The notes: generated by a model not told the origin, from the letters alone. A stretch of DNA of 64,000 nt from Dysgonomonas mossii (GCF_004569505.1 NZ_SPPK01000007.1:1-64000), one strand, 5' to 3'. Counted from the first letter of the stretch, positions 47,646 through 56,804 are shown. Numbers and translations are program-made.

Positions 47646-47891
47646 CTAAATACTCTTTACTTTTTTTATTCGTTTAGGCTGGCCTGTATCAATGTCAATT
47701 ACTGTAGTCCATTCTTCACCCTCATTTATTTCTTCCTCTCCATTGATGGTCTTATTACGCTGATTCATCGAAAAGTTATATTCTTTGAGCATGGACATGA
47801 TCATGCAGTAACTGCTATTTAATGTTTGTTGATGCGTATATCCGAAAGCTTCATTGGCCAGTACTAAGAGGGCAAAGCTGCTTTGAGCCAT
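47646..47891 (-). CDS. Tail assembly chaperone-like protein, downstream partner
   Basis: 81 residues. It overlaps the preceding gene by 28 bp in the -1 frame, as in the paired G/GT-type tail chaperones. Residues 1-40 (ALLVLANEAFGYTHQQTLNS) are helical, and the tail is acidic then basic. I see no canonical slippery heptamer in the overlap, so a normal start at ATG 47891 is more likely than a frameshift fusion. Confidence 0.45.
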   Translation of the reverse strand: MAQSSFALLVLANEAFGYTHQQTLNSSYCMIMSMLKEYNFSMNQRNKTINGEEEINEGEEWTTVIDIDTGQPKRIKKVKSI

Positions 47892-48388
47892 GTTTCCTTG
47901 TTTTCTTGAAGGGCTATTATCTCCCTTTCGTCTAGCGGGCTCACAGCTTCCATGGCTGTGATAGTATTCAAAAAAGACGATGTCCCCAGACGATAGATAA
48001 TCGCATTAAAGAGGATGTAGATATCTTCCCATGTACAACTGTCTTTGAGTACTTTCTTAAACCATTCGGGCATGTCTCCGTCATTATTATGAATACCCAG
48101 ATATACGATCTCCATAATGAGTGTATCGTACCTTTCCATCACTTCGGCTATATCCGTATTAAAATCCTTGCCCTTTGCTGCTTTTGCCAATTCAAGATCT
48201 TTACCCTCTATCATTGCCAATAGTGGCTTTAAACGAAACCATGTACTTACGCTGGCGGGGCGAATAACTATATGCTGACCTACTTTGTCAACTTTATCCG
48301 ACGGCACATTCCTGAATTCAAAAGGAATCTTTATCGATTTATCGACAGCTGCATCGGACTCCCGAAACAACATTTGTTTTACACTCAT
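47864..48388 (-). CDS. Tail assembly chaperone-like protein
   Basis: About 174 residues from ATG 48388 (MSVKQMLFRESDAAVDKS); an upstream ATG at 48445 would add 19 codons but runs through the terminator and promoter-like motif, so the inner start is preferred. The content (VGQHIVIRPASVSTWFRLKP, then acidic helices) and the place between tail tube and tape measure fit the chaperones that coat the tape measure. Confidence 0.5.
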   Translation of the reverse strand: MSVKQMLFRESDAAVDKSIKIPFEFRNVPSDKVDKVGQHIVIRPASVSTWFRLKPLLAMIEGKDLELAKAAKGKDFNTDIAEVMERYDTLIMEIVYLGIHNNDGDMPEWFKKVLKDSCTWEDIYILFNAIIYRLGTSSFLNTITAMEAVSPLDEREIIALQENKETWLKAALPS

Positions 48389-48396
48389 TTTTTTTA

Positions 48397-48436
48397 CTTT
48401 AAAATATAAAGGGTATCGTAAAACACGACACCCTTT
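48397..48436 (-). terminator. Hairpin terminator plus upstream motif
   Basis: AAAGGGTGTCGT pairs with ACGATACCCTTT (48408-48436, one mismatch) on the minus strand behind the tail tube gene. It is followed at once by the CTTTATATTTTAAAG motif of the next unit (48397-48412). Confidence 0.65.
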
Positions 48437-48464
48437 ACTTATCATTTCATTTCTTGCTCTTCAA

Positions 48465-49004
48465 TTAACCTTCAGGAGGTGTTACAGGTTTCACTTCTCT
48501 TGTGAATGATGTTTTACGAACTCCTGCGGCTGTCACAGGTGCTATAATTGTAGCACGTACCAACATCAGGTCGGTTGCTTCTTCTCCCGGAGCTTGAGAC
48601 AGTCGAGCGAAAATAGATGCTTTCGGAATTACATATTCGGTATATTTACCTTCATAATCCGCTGTCTGCATCTTTATACTCTTAGTAATATTAGGAGCAT
48701 CAATCGGAGCTTCCCATTTATCTCCTGTAACAGTACCTCCCATAAAATCCTTTTGCTCCTGAGCTGTTGGTGAAGGAATGGCAAACTCTACACTTGAGAT
48801 GTCTGTTACCCGGTTAACCAAAGCCCATGGTTCTCTTTGGCCCATTGCTTTGAATTGTACTTGAGAACCGTCTGCGAAATTGAATACGACAGAGCCCTCG
48901 TGAATTGTCGGATATTGGGTATATGCTGCAGCAGGAACTCCATCACCGGGAGTACCGGCACCAACATATTTCATATCCACTGCTAAACTTCTTGATTCAG
49001 GCAT
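48465..49004 (-). CDS. Phage major tail (tube) protein
   Basis: 179 residues with the beta-rich composition of Bacteroides-phage tail tube proteins (VVFNFADGSQVQFKAMGQRE, VEFAIPSPTAQEQKDFMGGT). It lies between the tail terminator and the chaperones and ends at a terminator, as expected for a highly expressed protein. Confidence 0.65.
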   Translation of the reverse strand: MPESRSLAVDMKYVGAGTPGDGVPAAAYTQYPTIHEGSVVFNFADGSQVQFKAMGQREPWALVNRVTDISSVEFAIPSPTAQEQKDFMGGTVTGDKWEAPIDAPNITKSIKMQTADYEGKYTEYVIPKASIFARLSQAPGEEATDLMLVRATIIAPVTAAGVRKTSFTREVKPVTPPEG

Positions 49005-49011
49005 AATTTTA

Positions 49012-49403
49012 TTAATTTAATTGAGTTATTACTTCTATTCGAATATTTGTACAATCGAAGCCTGCTTTGTATTCACCCATAGGTTCCGACCATACGATCT
49101 TTGATTTCCAGTACATACCTTTCGGTACAATTATATTCTCTTTTATAGCTTTCTCGATGGCACGTTTTGACGTTTCTATAAGAGGACGATTCGGAAGGCC
49201 ATCGTCATATTTTCGGATGAATATATTAACATTCACAACAGGAGCTTTATTGACACACTCCTTTGATTCGACACCAGTTGTTTCGACCACAAAGTGATTA
49301 TCCTTTTCTCCGGTTACGGAGTTACCTTCATAACCCACAAGGCCAGTGTTGGCACTTTCTGCCGCTGCGAAGATATATCTACAATATCAAATCCGTCTGC
49401 CAT
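49012..49403 (-). pseudogene. Phage tail terminator/completion protein, frameshifted near its start
   Basis: ATG 49403 follows the previous stop by two bases and reads MADGFDIVD. The conserved body (AAAESANTGLVGYEG, then EKDNHFVVETTGVES to the stop at 49012) is in another frame; the distance from 49403 to the GTG at 49338 is 65 bases. One lost base near 49378 would join DIVD to YIFAAAES. A GTG start at 49338 could still make a shorter protein of 108 residues. Confidence 0.6.
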
Positions 49404-49405
49404 AA

Positions 49406-49879
49406 TTAAGCTGCTAAGCGGTTAAACAATAATCGACTGTGTTTCTTGATAAAGTCGTCGGCTTTATCTGCTGCACGAGAAAGAACATCTTTATTCTCCA
49501 TTACTTCTACAAACACAGCATACTTCATTCCGGCGACACCGATAAGAACATATCCTTTAGGAAAAGATCGTATAAGATCCATCGCCAGCTGTTCCCCTTG
49601 GCGCTTTCCTGTTTGCTTGTCCGTTCCTTCTTTCTCTGATAATTGAAAGTTTTTTCCGACTATTCTACCATCCTTTACAATCACATATCCGATCGAAGAA
49701 CGAAGATTCCCGGTATGATCTATATAATTACCTTCTAACCGTGCAATCTTCACAAACTCCTCACCGGTACGTTCCAATAAATTCATTATTACAAACTCGG
49801 CCCTTTGCGCCAGTTTATCAAATAACTTCTTGATATCGCTTTTCTTCCAAAGTGGAGTGAGTTCGCTACCTCGTACCAT
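49406..49879 (-). CDS. HK97-gp10-like tail completion protein
   Basis: 157 residues with the usual gp10-family order: N-terminal helix (ELTPLWKKSDIKKLFDKL), FVKIARLEGNYIDHTGNLRS, SIGYVIVKDGRIV and a membrane-like VLIGVAGMKYAVFVE strand. It joins head and tail at the neck. Genes are tightly packed on both sides. Confidence 0.7.
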   Translation of the reverse strand: MVRGSELTPLWKKSDIKKLFDKLAQRAEFVIMNLLERTGEEFVKIARLEGNYIDHTGNLRSSIGYVIVKDGRIVGKNFQLSEKEGTDKQTGKRQGEQLAMDLIRSFPKGYVLIGVAGMKYAVFVEVMENKDVLSRAADKADDFIKKHSRLLFNRLAA

Positions 49880-49880
49880 G

Positions 49881-50180
49881 TCAGATATAGATTACAGAGT
49901 GAGTTTGGAATTGCTCCCATTTTTCAATCTTCTCATCAAGACCAATGCTATTTATTTGAATCCGCGTTACATCGTCAATCTTTTTATGGGTAGTTGAGAA
50001 CTCTCCCTTTACATGGAATTCTTTTCCCTGATTGTTGATCTTCACTTGATTTCCGCTGTTACTTGGGTAGTATTGACCTTTGATCGGAATTTCAAAGGGA
50101 GTTCCGCTAACACGCTTACCGTGCTCTAACTTTACATCCTTTTCACCGGATACAATCGCTATGTGTGAATGTCGCTTCAT
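49881..50180 (-). CDS. Phage neck/connector protein
   Basis: 99 residues, basic beta-rich protein (HIAIVSGEKDVKLEHGKRVS, GTPFEIPIKGQYYPSN). Family not named, but position between the 106-residue gene and gp10 fits a head-closure protein. Adjacent genes are 1-2 bp apart. Confidence 0.5.
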   Translation of the reverse strand: MKRHSHIAIVSGEKDVKLEHGKRVSGTPFEIPIKGQYYPSNSGNQVKINNQGKEFHVKGEFSTTHKKIDDVTRIQINSIGLDEKIEKWEQFQTHSVIYI

Positions 50181-50181
50181 A

Positions 50182-50502
50182 TTACCAAAAAATAACTTTA
50201 GGTTTATCGCCTAATTTATCGTCTAATCCGTATTCAGAACAACGCATAGAATACCATGATTTAATTTTCTTTTCCACATCGCCCCAGTCCATGGATAATT
50301 TATTTTCCGTAAAGGATGTGGGACATAACAGCAAATCAGGTATAAACTTTACAATAGCAATGATTACAGGTGTGCGATTATCCTTAGTGATATTCTCGTC
50401 AACGCCAAAGCCACTTTCGAGAGAGATATCCAGAATATCAGCCCCCGACAACTCAATGCCGAAGGTCTGAAATTTCTGTTCTATATACTCTTGGATCGTC
50501 AT
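50182..50502 (-). CDS. Phage head-tail connector (DUF6706-like)
   Basis: 106 residues beginning MTIQEYIEQKFQTFGIELSG, a helical plan typical of gp6-type adaptor proteins that sit under the portal. Two bases upstream of the gene is the stop of the 109-residue gene. Confidence 0.5.
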   Translation of the reverse strand: MTIQEYIEQKFQTFGIELSGADILDISLESGFGVDENITKDNRTPVIIAIVKFIPDLLLCPTSFTENKLSMDWGDVEKKIKSWYSMRCSEYGLDDKLGDKPKVIFW

Positions 50503-50504
50503 TG

Positions 50505-50834
50505 CTAGATTCCTAAAGCGGTTTTCAAAGCAACTGTCTTTTCTTCATCCAAAGCAGCTATATTGGCAATCAGATTTTCATCTTTTATGTTCCATGCTAC
50601 TTTTTCACCAATCGCTTTCAATGCTGTGATAACGGATTTCTTCTCGACATCCTTTCCGAAGACATTAATCTGGGTAGTATCATCATCATCTACTTTCTCC
50701 TCGAGAACTTCAACCAACCCGCGAGCGGTTAAATCTTCAATACGTGCTTCATCTTTAATTTCGAGAACCATACCGACTGAGTATAATTCTTTGGTGAAGA
50801 TGTCACGAAAAATTCTTATTACTTTTACTTTCAT
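50505..50834 (-). CDS. Small phage head-region protein
   Basis: 109 residues. The N-terminal part (VKVIRIFRDIFTKELYSVGM) looks like a small beta-barrel, and the C-terminal part is helical (FGKDVEKKSVITALKAIGEK) in the style of HeH/LEM-type end domains. It follows the capsid gene by 2 bp. Exact role unknown. Confidence 0.5.
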   Translation of the reverse strand: MKVKVIRIFRDIFTKELYSVGMVLEIKDEARIEDLTARGLVEVLEEKVDDDDTTQINVFGKDVEKKSVITALKAIGEKVAWNIKDENLIANIAALDEEKTVALKTALGI

Positions 50835-50836
50835 AA

Positions 50837-51937
50837 TTAGCCCTCCTCAATTCCATTCATTACTGACAAATCAATATTTACCATCCGGTGCGGATTCGCT
50901 ATTTGTGGAATCCATTCGGCTGTATATTCAAGATAACGACCTTTGTCGTCTCTTCCCTGAGAGATTAACATTTCACCTTCCGATCGACTGTACGTGCGGC
51001 CCGGTATCGGATCGACAGCTTCATAGGGTGTATGGTAGCGCATGTGCCCGATTTTGTCCTGCTTCAACAAGGTAATGCGGTCGTCAGCGTATACCTGCTG
51101 ATTGATACCCTGCTGGTCTTCTACATAATCCTCTTTGATCTCGATAGCAGGCAATCCAATACCGGTGAATACTTGCGAAGCCAAATCGGAAGAGATAAGG
51201 TTTGCACTGGCCATCATTTCACGTTGTCCTAAGATCATCTTGAATTTATCGCCTATTTCTGGACTGCCGACAATATTCTTGGCAAACGTAGCCCGTGTCA
51301 TGATCATCTTCGTGAATACACCATATTGCGCCTTCAGCTGATTGAGCTGATTTTGCAAATAAGAAATAAACTTATCGGCAACAGCTACTTCAGGAGTGAT
51401 AAACTTGAACGGAAGATCAATATCCAATAAGTCTGCCGCATCGGTATCCTTACGATCGTCCTTGTTCTTAACGGTAGCCTTACCTGTCATGATAAGTGAG
51501 CCTACAACTAAGTCCATACGCTTGTGAGCAGCCAGAAGTATCTGGCGGAAATCATCATAGATGAAATCTACAATTTCTTTCAAGGCTGCATTCTGATCCC
51601 CAGGCTTAGCCACGTTATACTTATCGATCAAGTCCTGCAATTCGGATAAACGGTCAATCGATATCTGGTAACGGTCACCTAAATAGGCAATCTCTCCATA
51701 TCCAGATCCCATGTTGCGACGTTCACGAACCGGCTTTTCGCCAAAGCGTGAATTGATAGAACCCGCCATTACACCGGTGACAGTACCGATATAGTCTTTG
51801 AAGACACGGGTAGTCGTTTTCTTGAAGTCGAGATACTGTTGCCAGTATATCACATCCATGCGTGTTTGTTGCACGCGGTTAATAATCGCCGAAACGATGC
51901 TCGGGTCATTAAATAGAGTTTCAATAGTTAACATCAT
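50837..51937 (-). CDS. Phage major capsid protein
   Basis: 366 residues, capsid E-type (lambda gpE-like): the N-terminal IIYWQQY-like region (RMDVIYWQQYLDFKKTTTRV), YGEIAYLGDRYQISI, a long helical middle and a C-terminal RSEGEMLISQGRDDKGRYLE. It forms the icosahedral shell. The gene is intact and shows no decay. Confidence 0.8.
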   Translation of the reverse strand: MMLTIETLFNDPSIVSAIINRVQQTRMDVIYWQQYLDFKKTTTRVFKDYIGTVTGVMAGSINSRFGEKPVRERRNMGSGYGEIAYLGDRYQISIDRLSELQDLIDKYNVAKPGDQNAALKEIVDFIYDDFRQILLAAHKRMDLVVGSLIMTGKATVKNKDDRKDTDAADLLDIDLPFKFITPEVAVADKFISYLQNQLNQLKAQYGVFTKMIMTRATFAKNIVGSPEIGDKFKMILGQREMMASANLISSDLASQVFTGIGLPAIEIKEDYVEDQQGINQQVYADDRITLLKQDKIGHMRYHTPYEAVDPIPGRTYSRSEGEMLISQGRDDKGRYLEYTAEWIPQIANPHRMVNIDLSVMNGIEEG

Positions 51938-51951
51938 ATTCCTTGTCCTCC

Positions 51952-52539
51952 TTATTCGTTAAATTGAAAATCATTACCCAGCTTCTCTTTATCCTTTGCG
52001 GAGAAAGGAACAACAAGCTTATCCGGCTCAATTTCCCGTGCTGCCGACAAAAGGGCTATCAGGTTAATACCGTCTTCGACTTTACGGCTCTCATAGAGCG
52101 CAGAGTTAGCCACATTCTTAGGTGTTGTACCAGCGACAGCTGTCGCTTCGAAAAGGACATCGCCAACCGCAAGATTAGCGCCAAAATCAGTGATCGTTAG
52201 CAAGTCATAACCTGCGTTAGATTTATTGATTGCCGATACTGTAGCACCTTTGGTTCCGTTACCGATGTGCATACCTGCATACGCGTAAGAGCCTTTCTTT
52301 ATCTTAAGGCTTGTAGCACCCGAAATGTAAGCTTCTGTCACTTTCACGTTGCGAACGACATAGCACTTCTTGTTTTTCAGATTGGCAGCAATCGGAATGA
52401 ACGAAGGCAGATTGTCTCCGACAGTCAAATTTGTCGTGTCGAGCTTATATGGCCCTCGACGACGAATCCCGGTACTCACGTCATACCGTTCTTCGATAGA
52501 CGGCTCGGGGGATAAGTTATACTTAAATCCTGCTGGCAT
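51952..52539 (-). CDS. Phage head decoration/fibre protein
   Basis: 195 residues starting MPAGFKYNLSPEPSIEERYD, with Gly-rich beta repeats (KKGSYAYAGMHIGNGTKGAT). It sits between scaffold and major capsid, the usual place of a decoration or head-fibre protein in Bacteroides phages. Confidence 0.55.
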   Translation of the reverse strand: MPAGFKYNLSPEPSIEERYDVSTGIRRRGPYKLDTTNLTVGDNLPSFIPIAANLKNKKCYVVRNVKVTEAYISGATSLKIKKGSYAYAGMHIGNGTKGATVSAINKSNAGYDLLTITDFGANLAVGDVLFEATAVAGTTPKNVANSALYESRKVEDGINLIALLSAAREIEPDKLVVPFSAKDKEKLGNDFQFNE

Positions 52540-52542
52540 AAT

Positions 52543-53178
52543 TTACTTTTTAGATTGTTCAACAATTTCTTTGGTTTGGGCATTGATTGCGGCTGCAATC
52601 GATTCACCCTCTTTTTTGATCTCTACTTCTGGGCTTTCAGGAGCTTTCGCATCTTTAAACCCAAGGTTAGATAGATCCTGTTTTGCGTCCTTGAAATATT
52701 CGTCTAAGTCCGTGTCTTCAGGAACATTCATCCTTTTTACAAGAGATTCGGGAATACCATACTCCTTCGCTTTTGCACCAATCGCTGCTGTCCGCTGTTC
52801 CAATGTGCTTTTGTTCTCTATTAAAGCAATCTTCTCTGTAAGAGTTTTGTTTTGCTCAATCAAAGCTTTTGCCCACGCTGGTGTATCGTCCGGCTTTGGT
52901 GGTTCTGGCTGTGGAGTAGGCTCCGGAGTTTCGATGATTTTCCCTTCTTTCAGGTTATGCTTTTTTTCGTAGTTTGTCACTGCTTTAAATGAAGCATCCC
53001 CTGCACGGAAATCACCGTAACTTGTTAACACGTCCTGAAAACTAACTCCCTCCACAATGGTAGGTATTTGGTTTTCGTCCGTTTGACCTTCTGCCTTTTT
53101 AGTGGCTATCCGATCGAGTATCTGAGCATCCACCCCCTGGAATTTGGTTTGGAGTGCGTCAAAGATTTTCTTTTTCAT
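52543..53178 (-). CDS. Phage scaffolding protein
   Basis: About 211 residues from ATG 53178; a GTG at 53184 is less likely. N-terminal MKKKIFDALQTKFQGVDAQI, a Pro-rich spacer (ETPEPTPQPEPPKPDD), a coiled coil (LIEQNKTLTEKIALIENKST) and a charged C-terminal tail. The architecture is typical of scaffolds that shape the procapsid. Upstream lies a CTTATATTTTAAG motif (53220-53208). Confidence 0.65.
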   Translation of the reverse strand: MKKKIFDALQTKFQGVDAQILDRIATKKAEGQTDENQIPTIVEGVSFQDVLTSYGDFRAGDASFKAVTNYEKKHNLKEGKIIETPEPTPQPEPPKPDDTPAWAKALIEQNKTLTEKIALIENKSTLEQRTAAIGAKAKEYGIPESLVKRMNVPEDTDLDEYFKDAKQDLSNLGFKDAKAPESPEVEIKKEGESIAAAINAQTKEIVEQSKK

Positions 53179-53242
53179 ATACACTTAATTTTAAAATGAA
53201 GTTTTCTCTTAAAATATAAGTGTGTAAGAGTTTTTCATATCT

Positions 53243-53713
53243 TTGATTAAAAAGATAAACTATATGGATCAGACTGTACTTAGCGGGTTGTTTGCTCTCG
53301 GTGGGGCTATAATTGGGGGACTTGTTACAATTGGTGCTACTGTAATTTCAAATAAAAAACAGGTTAAACTTGAGTTGAAAAAGCAGAGGATAGAGTTTTT
53401 GAATAGTAAAAAAAACGCTATGGAGAAATATGCAACAGAACTTCCTTCTTTTACGTTAAGTATGGATAATCCAGATAAGATGATAAAGCTATATCATTTA
53501 TTTTATCAGATCGAACATTATCTAAACGATGAGCCAGATTTTGAAAAGATTAAAGATTCCTTTGATAAAGTTTTATTTAAGATAACAGATAGTAACCTCA
53601 TAGACGAAAAAGATAGGCTTCAACTAACATTTGTGGGAACTAGTATCCAGGCGTTATTAAGAAATAAATTATGTATAATAATGAAAGCATTAGAAAAAGA
53701 AATGTCAATCTAA
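53243..53713 (+). CDS. Membrane-anchored cargo protein in the head module
   Basis: 156 residues, on the strand opposite to the structural genes. One N-terminal membrane helix (LFALGGAIIGGLVTIGATVI) is followed by a cytoplasmic helical region. The plan recalls the gene at 34264. As an opposite-strand insert within the head module it is likely a lysogenic cargo (moron) gene. Its 3' end overlaps the minor head gene by 4 bp. Confidence 0.55.
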   Translation: MIKKINYMDQTVLSGLFALGGAIIGGLVTIGATVISNKKQVKLELKKQRIEFLNSKKNAMEKYATELPSFTLSMDNPDKMIKLYHLFYQIEHYLNDEPDFEKIKDSFDKVLFKITDSNLIDEKDRLQLTFVGTSIQALLRNKLCIIMKALEKEMSI

Positions 53714-54144
53714 TCTATTAGTAAATATTTCTTATTCTCCTTAACAAACCACTTATTTTTATTACCTTCTTTTTCATTTACAAAGTCGATAGCAGATTGA
53801 GGAACAGTTTTAATTATCTTGTCTTCGGGAACTACTCCTGTTAGTAGATAGTCAATGTATTCTTCACCTTCTAGCATTTCCGGTACAGATTGGCAAATAC
53901 AGAAAGGATGCCAAGATGTAAACTTAAAACCTTTCGGATAGACTCCCGCCATAGAGTCGCATATAATACAAGGTCCATGATTAGATTTGGAACGAAAAAC
54001 TCTTATCCCAACCACAAAGCCTTGACTCTGCCAGCGATGAAAGTCAGCTTCATGATAAGCATTGTTTGTCCGAGTAACAGCAACACGTAAAGCATTCATG
54101 TAACTGCTTCTGTATTGTCCCTGCCCGGGGTGATAGTCTTTCAT
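53710..54144 (-). pseudogene. Phage minor head protein (Mu gpF/SPP1 gp7-like), C-terminal part
   Basis: 144 codons ending the gene begun at 54752. Carries MNALRVAVTRTNNAYHEADF and the zinc-like GPCIICDSMAGVYPKG ... HPFCIC motif of the family. Open upstream in the same frame to about 54285 (YYLSSGISTGRPAASIF), where a 5-base duplication separates it from the first part. Confidence 0.7.
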
Positions 54145-54362
54145 CGGTTTCGATAAGATAAGCTTCCCTTCGTCATTCCTTACACGCCTGAACCGTTTAT
54201 CGGGATTTTTTAGTAGTTGGCGAATATCTTGAAAGATAGAAGCAGCCGGACGCCCTGTTGATATACCCGAAGAAAGATAATATAATATTCGAGGTTCTCT
54301 TTTACTCCTTCAACAGATTTCCATATGATATCAGATAACGTTAAGCCGTCAATCTTTCTTTG

Positions 54363-54752
54363 CTAAAAAGCATTTAAAGCGTCCATATTGCGGGCAAACA
54401 TTCCTTTCTCCAATTGTTCGTACCGGCTCTTACCGATAATCTCAGGCAAAGCAAGGTCTTTAATATAGGCTTTTAGCAGATCATCATTCTTTAAATTAGA
54501 TCCCTCCCATGCTTCGGTAGTGTTACTATCGATATTGATTAACAGGTTATCGTGTAGTTCTGTAAGCAGATTGTCAATTTGCTTTTCTAAGGTTGTATTA
54601 CGTACCCAAACATTATCCGTGTTCTTTTCCGTCCATTTAGTCAATATCAAGCCTGATCGACGAGTGAAATCATCGAAAATACGCTTTACCTGTCCTTGTT
54701 GGTTAAGTAGATGTAAGACGTGCTGTTTGTCGTGGAAAGAGAGAGAGGACAT
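54363..54752 (-). pseudogene. Phage minor head protein, N-terminal part
   Basis: 129 codons (LSFHDKQHVLHLLNQQGQVK) ending at TAG 54365-54363 after DALNAF. The frame stays open behind the TAG (QRKIDGLTLSDIIWKSVEGV, then KENLEYY) until a tandem ATTAT duplication near 54277-54287 shifts it out of phase with the C-terminal part. Two separate lesions. Confidence 0.65.
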
Positions 54753-54886
54753 ATAGATATATTTATTATTTTTGCGTTAGCTCTTCTTACAATAGGGTTA
54801 CGCAATATTGCGGTAAAATGGTAAATTCCAAGACAATGAATATTGATTATAATACAATTATATATCAGTACATTGCTAGTTTATTA

Positions 54887-55240
54887 TCATATTATACCAT
54901 ATTTTTTATCAAAAATTATCAACCCAAATTGGCAATGTTGTGGAAAAAGCTTAGTTGGTAAGCATTCTTTATAGAATAGCGGGTTCGAATCCCGCTTTTT
55001 TAATTCTCCCTCTTCTATTTTTATCATTTTACAACCAAACCATTTTTCTAAATGCTCTTTTAATCCTTTCATATAAGAGAAAAATCCGTTCTTATACCTC
55101 CAAAGGAATATCCACCTATTTTCGTCTAAATAGCCGATGATTATTGACTTTGTTTTCAGACGATCCATAGTTGCTTTTACTATCTCTTCGTCTGTTAACT
55201 CTGATATCGGAAGCGTCCTTATTTCTCGGATATTTCTCAT
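54887..55240 (-). CDS. Prophage protein of unknown function
   Basis: 117 residues (EIRTLPISELTDEEIVKATM, then NRWIFLWRYKNGFFSYMKG). It starts directly after the portal stop. Its 3' third is antisense to the tRNA-like element at 54940, which raises doubt about the natural C-terminus. No family recognised. Confidence 0.45.
   Translation of the reverse strand: MRNIREIRTLPISELTDEEIVKATMDRLKTKSIIIGYLDENRWIFLWRYKNGFFSYMKGLKEHLEKWFGCKMIKIEEGELKKRDSNPLFYKECLPTKLFPQHCQFGLIIFDKKYGII
54940..55003 (+). other. Degenerate tRNA-like element
   Basis: A perfect T arm, GCGGG-TTCGAAT-CCCGC (54979-54995), and a good D arm, GCTT-AGTTGGT-AAGC (54949-54963), are in the right order. The acceptor strands pair only as GGAAAAA with TTTTTTA, and the anticodon arm is 14 nt with a 4-base loop. 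It is too short (about 64 nt) for a working tRNA. It could be a pseudo-tRNA or a trace of a recombination site. Confidence 0.4.
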
Positions 55241-55241
55241 C

Positions 55242-56105
55242 TTAAAATCCTCCCATTGTCATACCAACTTTACTATCACGTTCGGCAGCCCTTTGTTTAT
55301 CTTCTTCAATCTCTTTGAGCTCTTCGTCTACACGATCTGCATTGCCAGCAAAGAGAATACCCTCCTTGCGTGACCAGATACCACCATCTACAGCCGTAAC
55401 AGCAGTTTGTACCTTGTCGTCGATGTTATCGATCATATACGGAACAATATTCACTTCCACATCGATAGTCTGTGCAGGAGCTGCAAGCCTAGAGTTCTGA
55501 GTACCAAGAGCAGATATAAGGAAGTTTAGCCGACGTTGCATAAATAGCCCTATTTCTTCGGCATGATTCTCAACGGCCATGTGTGCACCCATAAAGACAT
55601 AGCGAAAAGCACTACCCGATAGAGCATTACCTGTCCCTTTCAGGTTCTCGAATGATATCTGAGGCGTGTTTGTCATGGAGTAAGCACGACTAAACAATGT
55701 TTCAAGTTCTAACTTGATAGGATCTGCTGCTTGCTGCCATGTGAGATAAGCAGCATCGGCTTTCTCGCCAGTAAGATTAACAACCCTGTTGCGGGTAGTC
55801 CCGGAGAAGCCTGTTACCTCTCCGAACAGCTTCAAGATCGGGAAGAAGTGATAATCGATACAGTCACCGAATGCAGAAAGAAGCTTTTCGATACGGATAC
55901 GGATAGGTCTTATGACATCACAATAAGCATTCTTTCGATAGGTATATATAACTGGAAGTTTGGGGAAGCCATGACTTACAACTTTGTCTTGGTTGTTATC
56001 TCCAATGATACATGTACGGATAGAGTCGTTTGTCAATGTCATGAAAACGGTTGTTTCCGTTGCGTCCAGATTTGTCTTTTTATATTCGCGGGAGAATGCA
56101 ACCAT
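55242..56105 (-). pseudogene. Phage portal protein, C-terminal part (SPP1 gp6-like)
   Basis: 287 codons, in frame with the N-terminal part (56726 minus 56105 is 207 codons). Reading resumes after three stops and continues WSPFRGDTLYPFFDDTVDMV into this ORF. The body has the portal-type FSRAYSMTNTPQISFENLKG and the C-terminal acidic helix. The portal is the DNA entry channel of the capsid. Confidence 0.7.
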
Positions 56106-56276
56106 GTCAACGGTATCATCAAAGAAAGGATATAGTGTGTCACCACGGAATGGAGACCAAAGAGTCGATTTCAGACGGTATTAAGGTACTGCTTTACCGA
56201 ATATCGAAGCGATTTTCCTTTTTAAAATAGCCTAAAAACCATCGTCTTTGACTGCGTACCAGTATTCGGCAACCTC

Positions 56277-56726
56277 TTACTCTGATAGCCAGGAACGCAC
56301 AATCTTTTTATTCTGGTATTTGAGTTTATTCTTTCTTATGACCTGTTTCAGTGCAGACAGTAAAGACTTCTCTCCTTCGTCGTCCGTATCGCAGTCGATG
56401 GATGGTTCTGTACCTACCGTAAAAGCCGTTTGAATATTAACGATATCCTGTTCGAGTGGTAAAGCAATACGATTCGGATCTTTGTATTCCACCTTATCGT
56501 CGGTACGTGTCATTTGTCCTGTGGTATCGCTTTTGACCTCTTTCCCTTTTTCGATAACCACTCGAATTTTCGGATATTTCTTATTATCCGTAATAATCTC
56601 ATGTTTGTTCGGGTTCCAGTCGTTATAAAGTCTCACAACATCAGGAATCTCGGTTCGTCTGCCTTTCTTGAGGTATTCAATACGTTGTGCCTTATCCGTT
56701 AGAGCTAATATTTCCTCGATTGTCAT
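56277..56726 (-). pseudogene. Phage portal protein, N-terminal part
   Basis: 149 codons (MTIEEILALTDKAQRIEYLK) ending KKIVRSWLSE at TAA 56279. The frame continues EVAEYWYAVKDDGF, TAG 56234, AILKRKIASIFGKAVP, TAA 56183, YRLKSTLWSPFRGD. Full length would be about 494 codons, the usual SPP1-portal size. Preceded by the CTCTTATATTTTAAGAG palindrome (56735-56751). Confidence 0.75.
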
Positions 56727-56734
56727 AGGATTTT

Positions 56735-56751
56735 CTCTTAAAATATAAGAG
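56735..56751 (-). promoter_or_regulatory. Prophage upstream motif, palindromic copy
   Basis: CTCTTA-TATTT-TAAGAG, 9 bp before the portal ATG; nearly the same sequence precedes the portal remnant at 35608. Candidate promoter or operator. Confidence 0.4.
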
Positions 56752-56804
56752 AGTAAGCTGTTTTTTCATCTATATTTGATTATACTATTACAATTTGCCG
56801 ATTT

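Noticed and set aside
54940..55003. Functional tRNA gene
   Set aside because: About 64 nt, anticodon arm of 14 nt, poor acceptor pairing.
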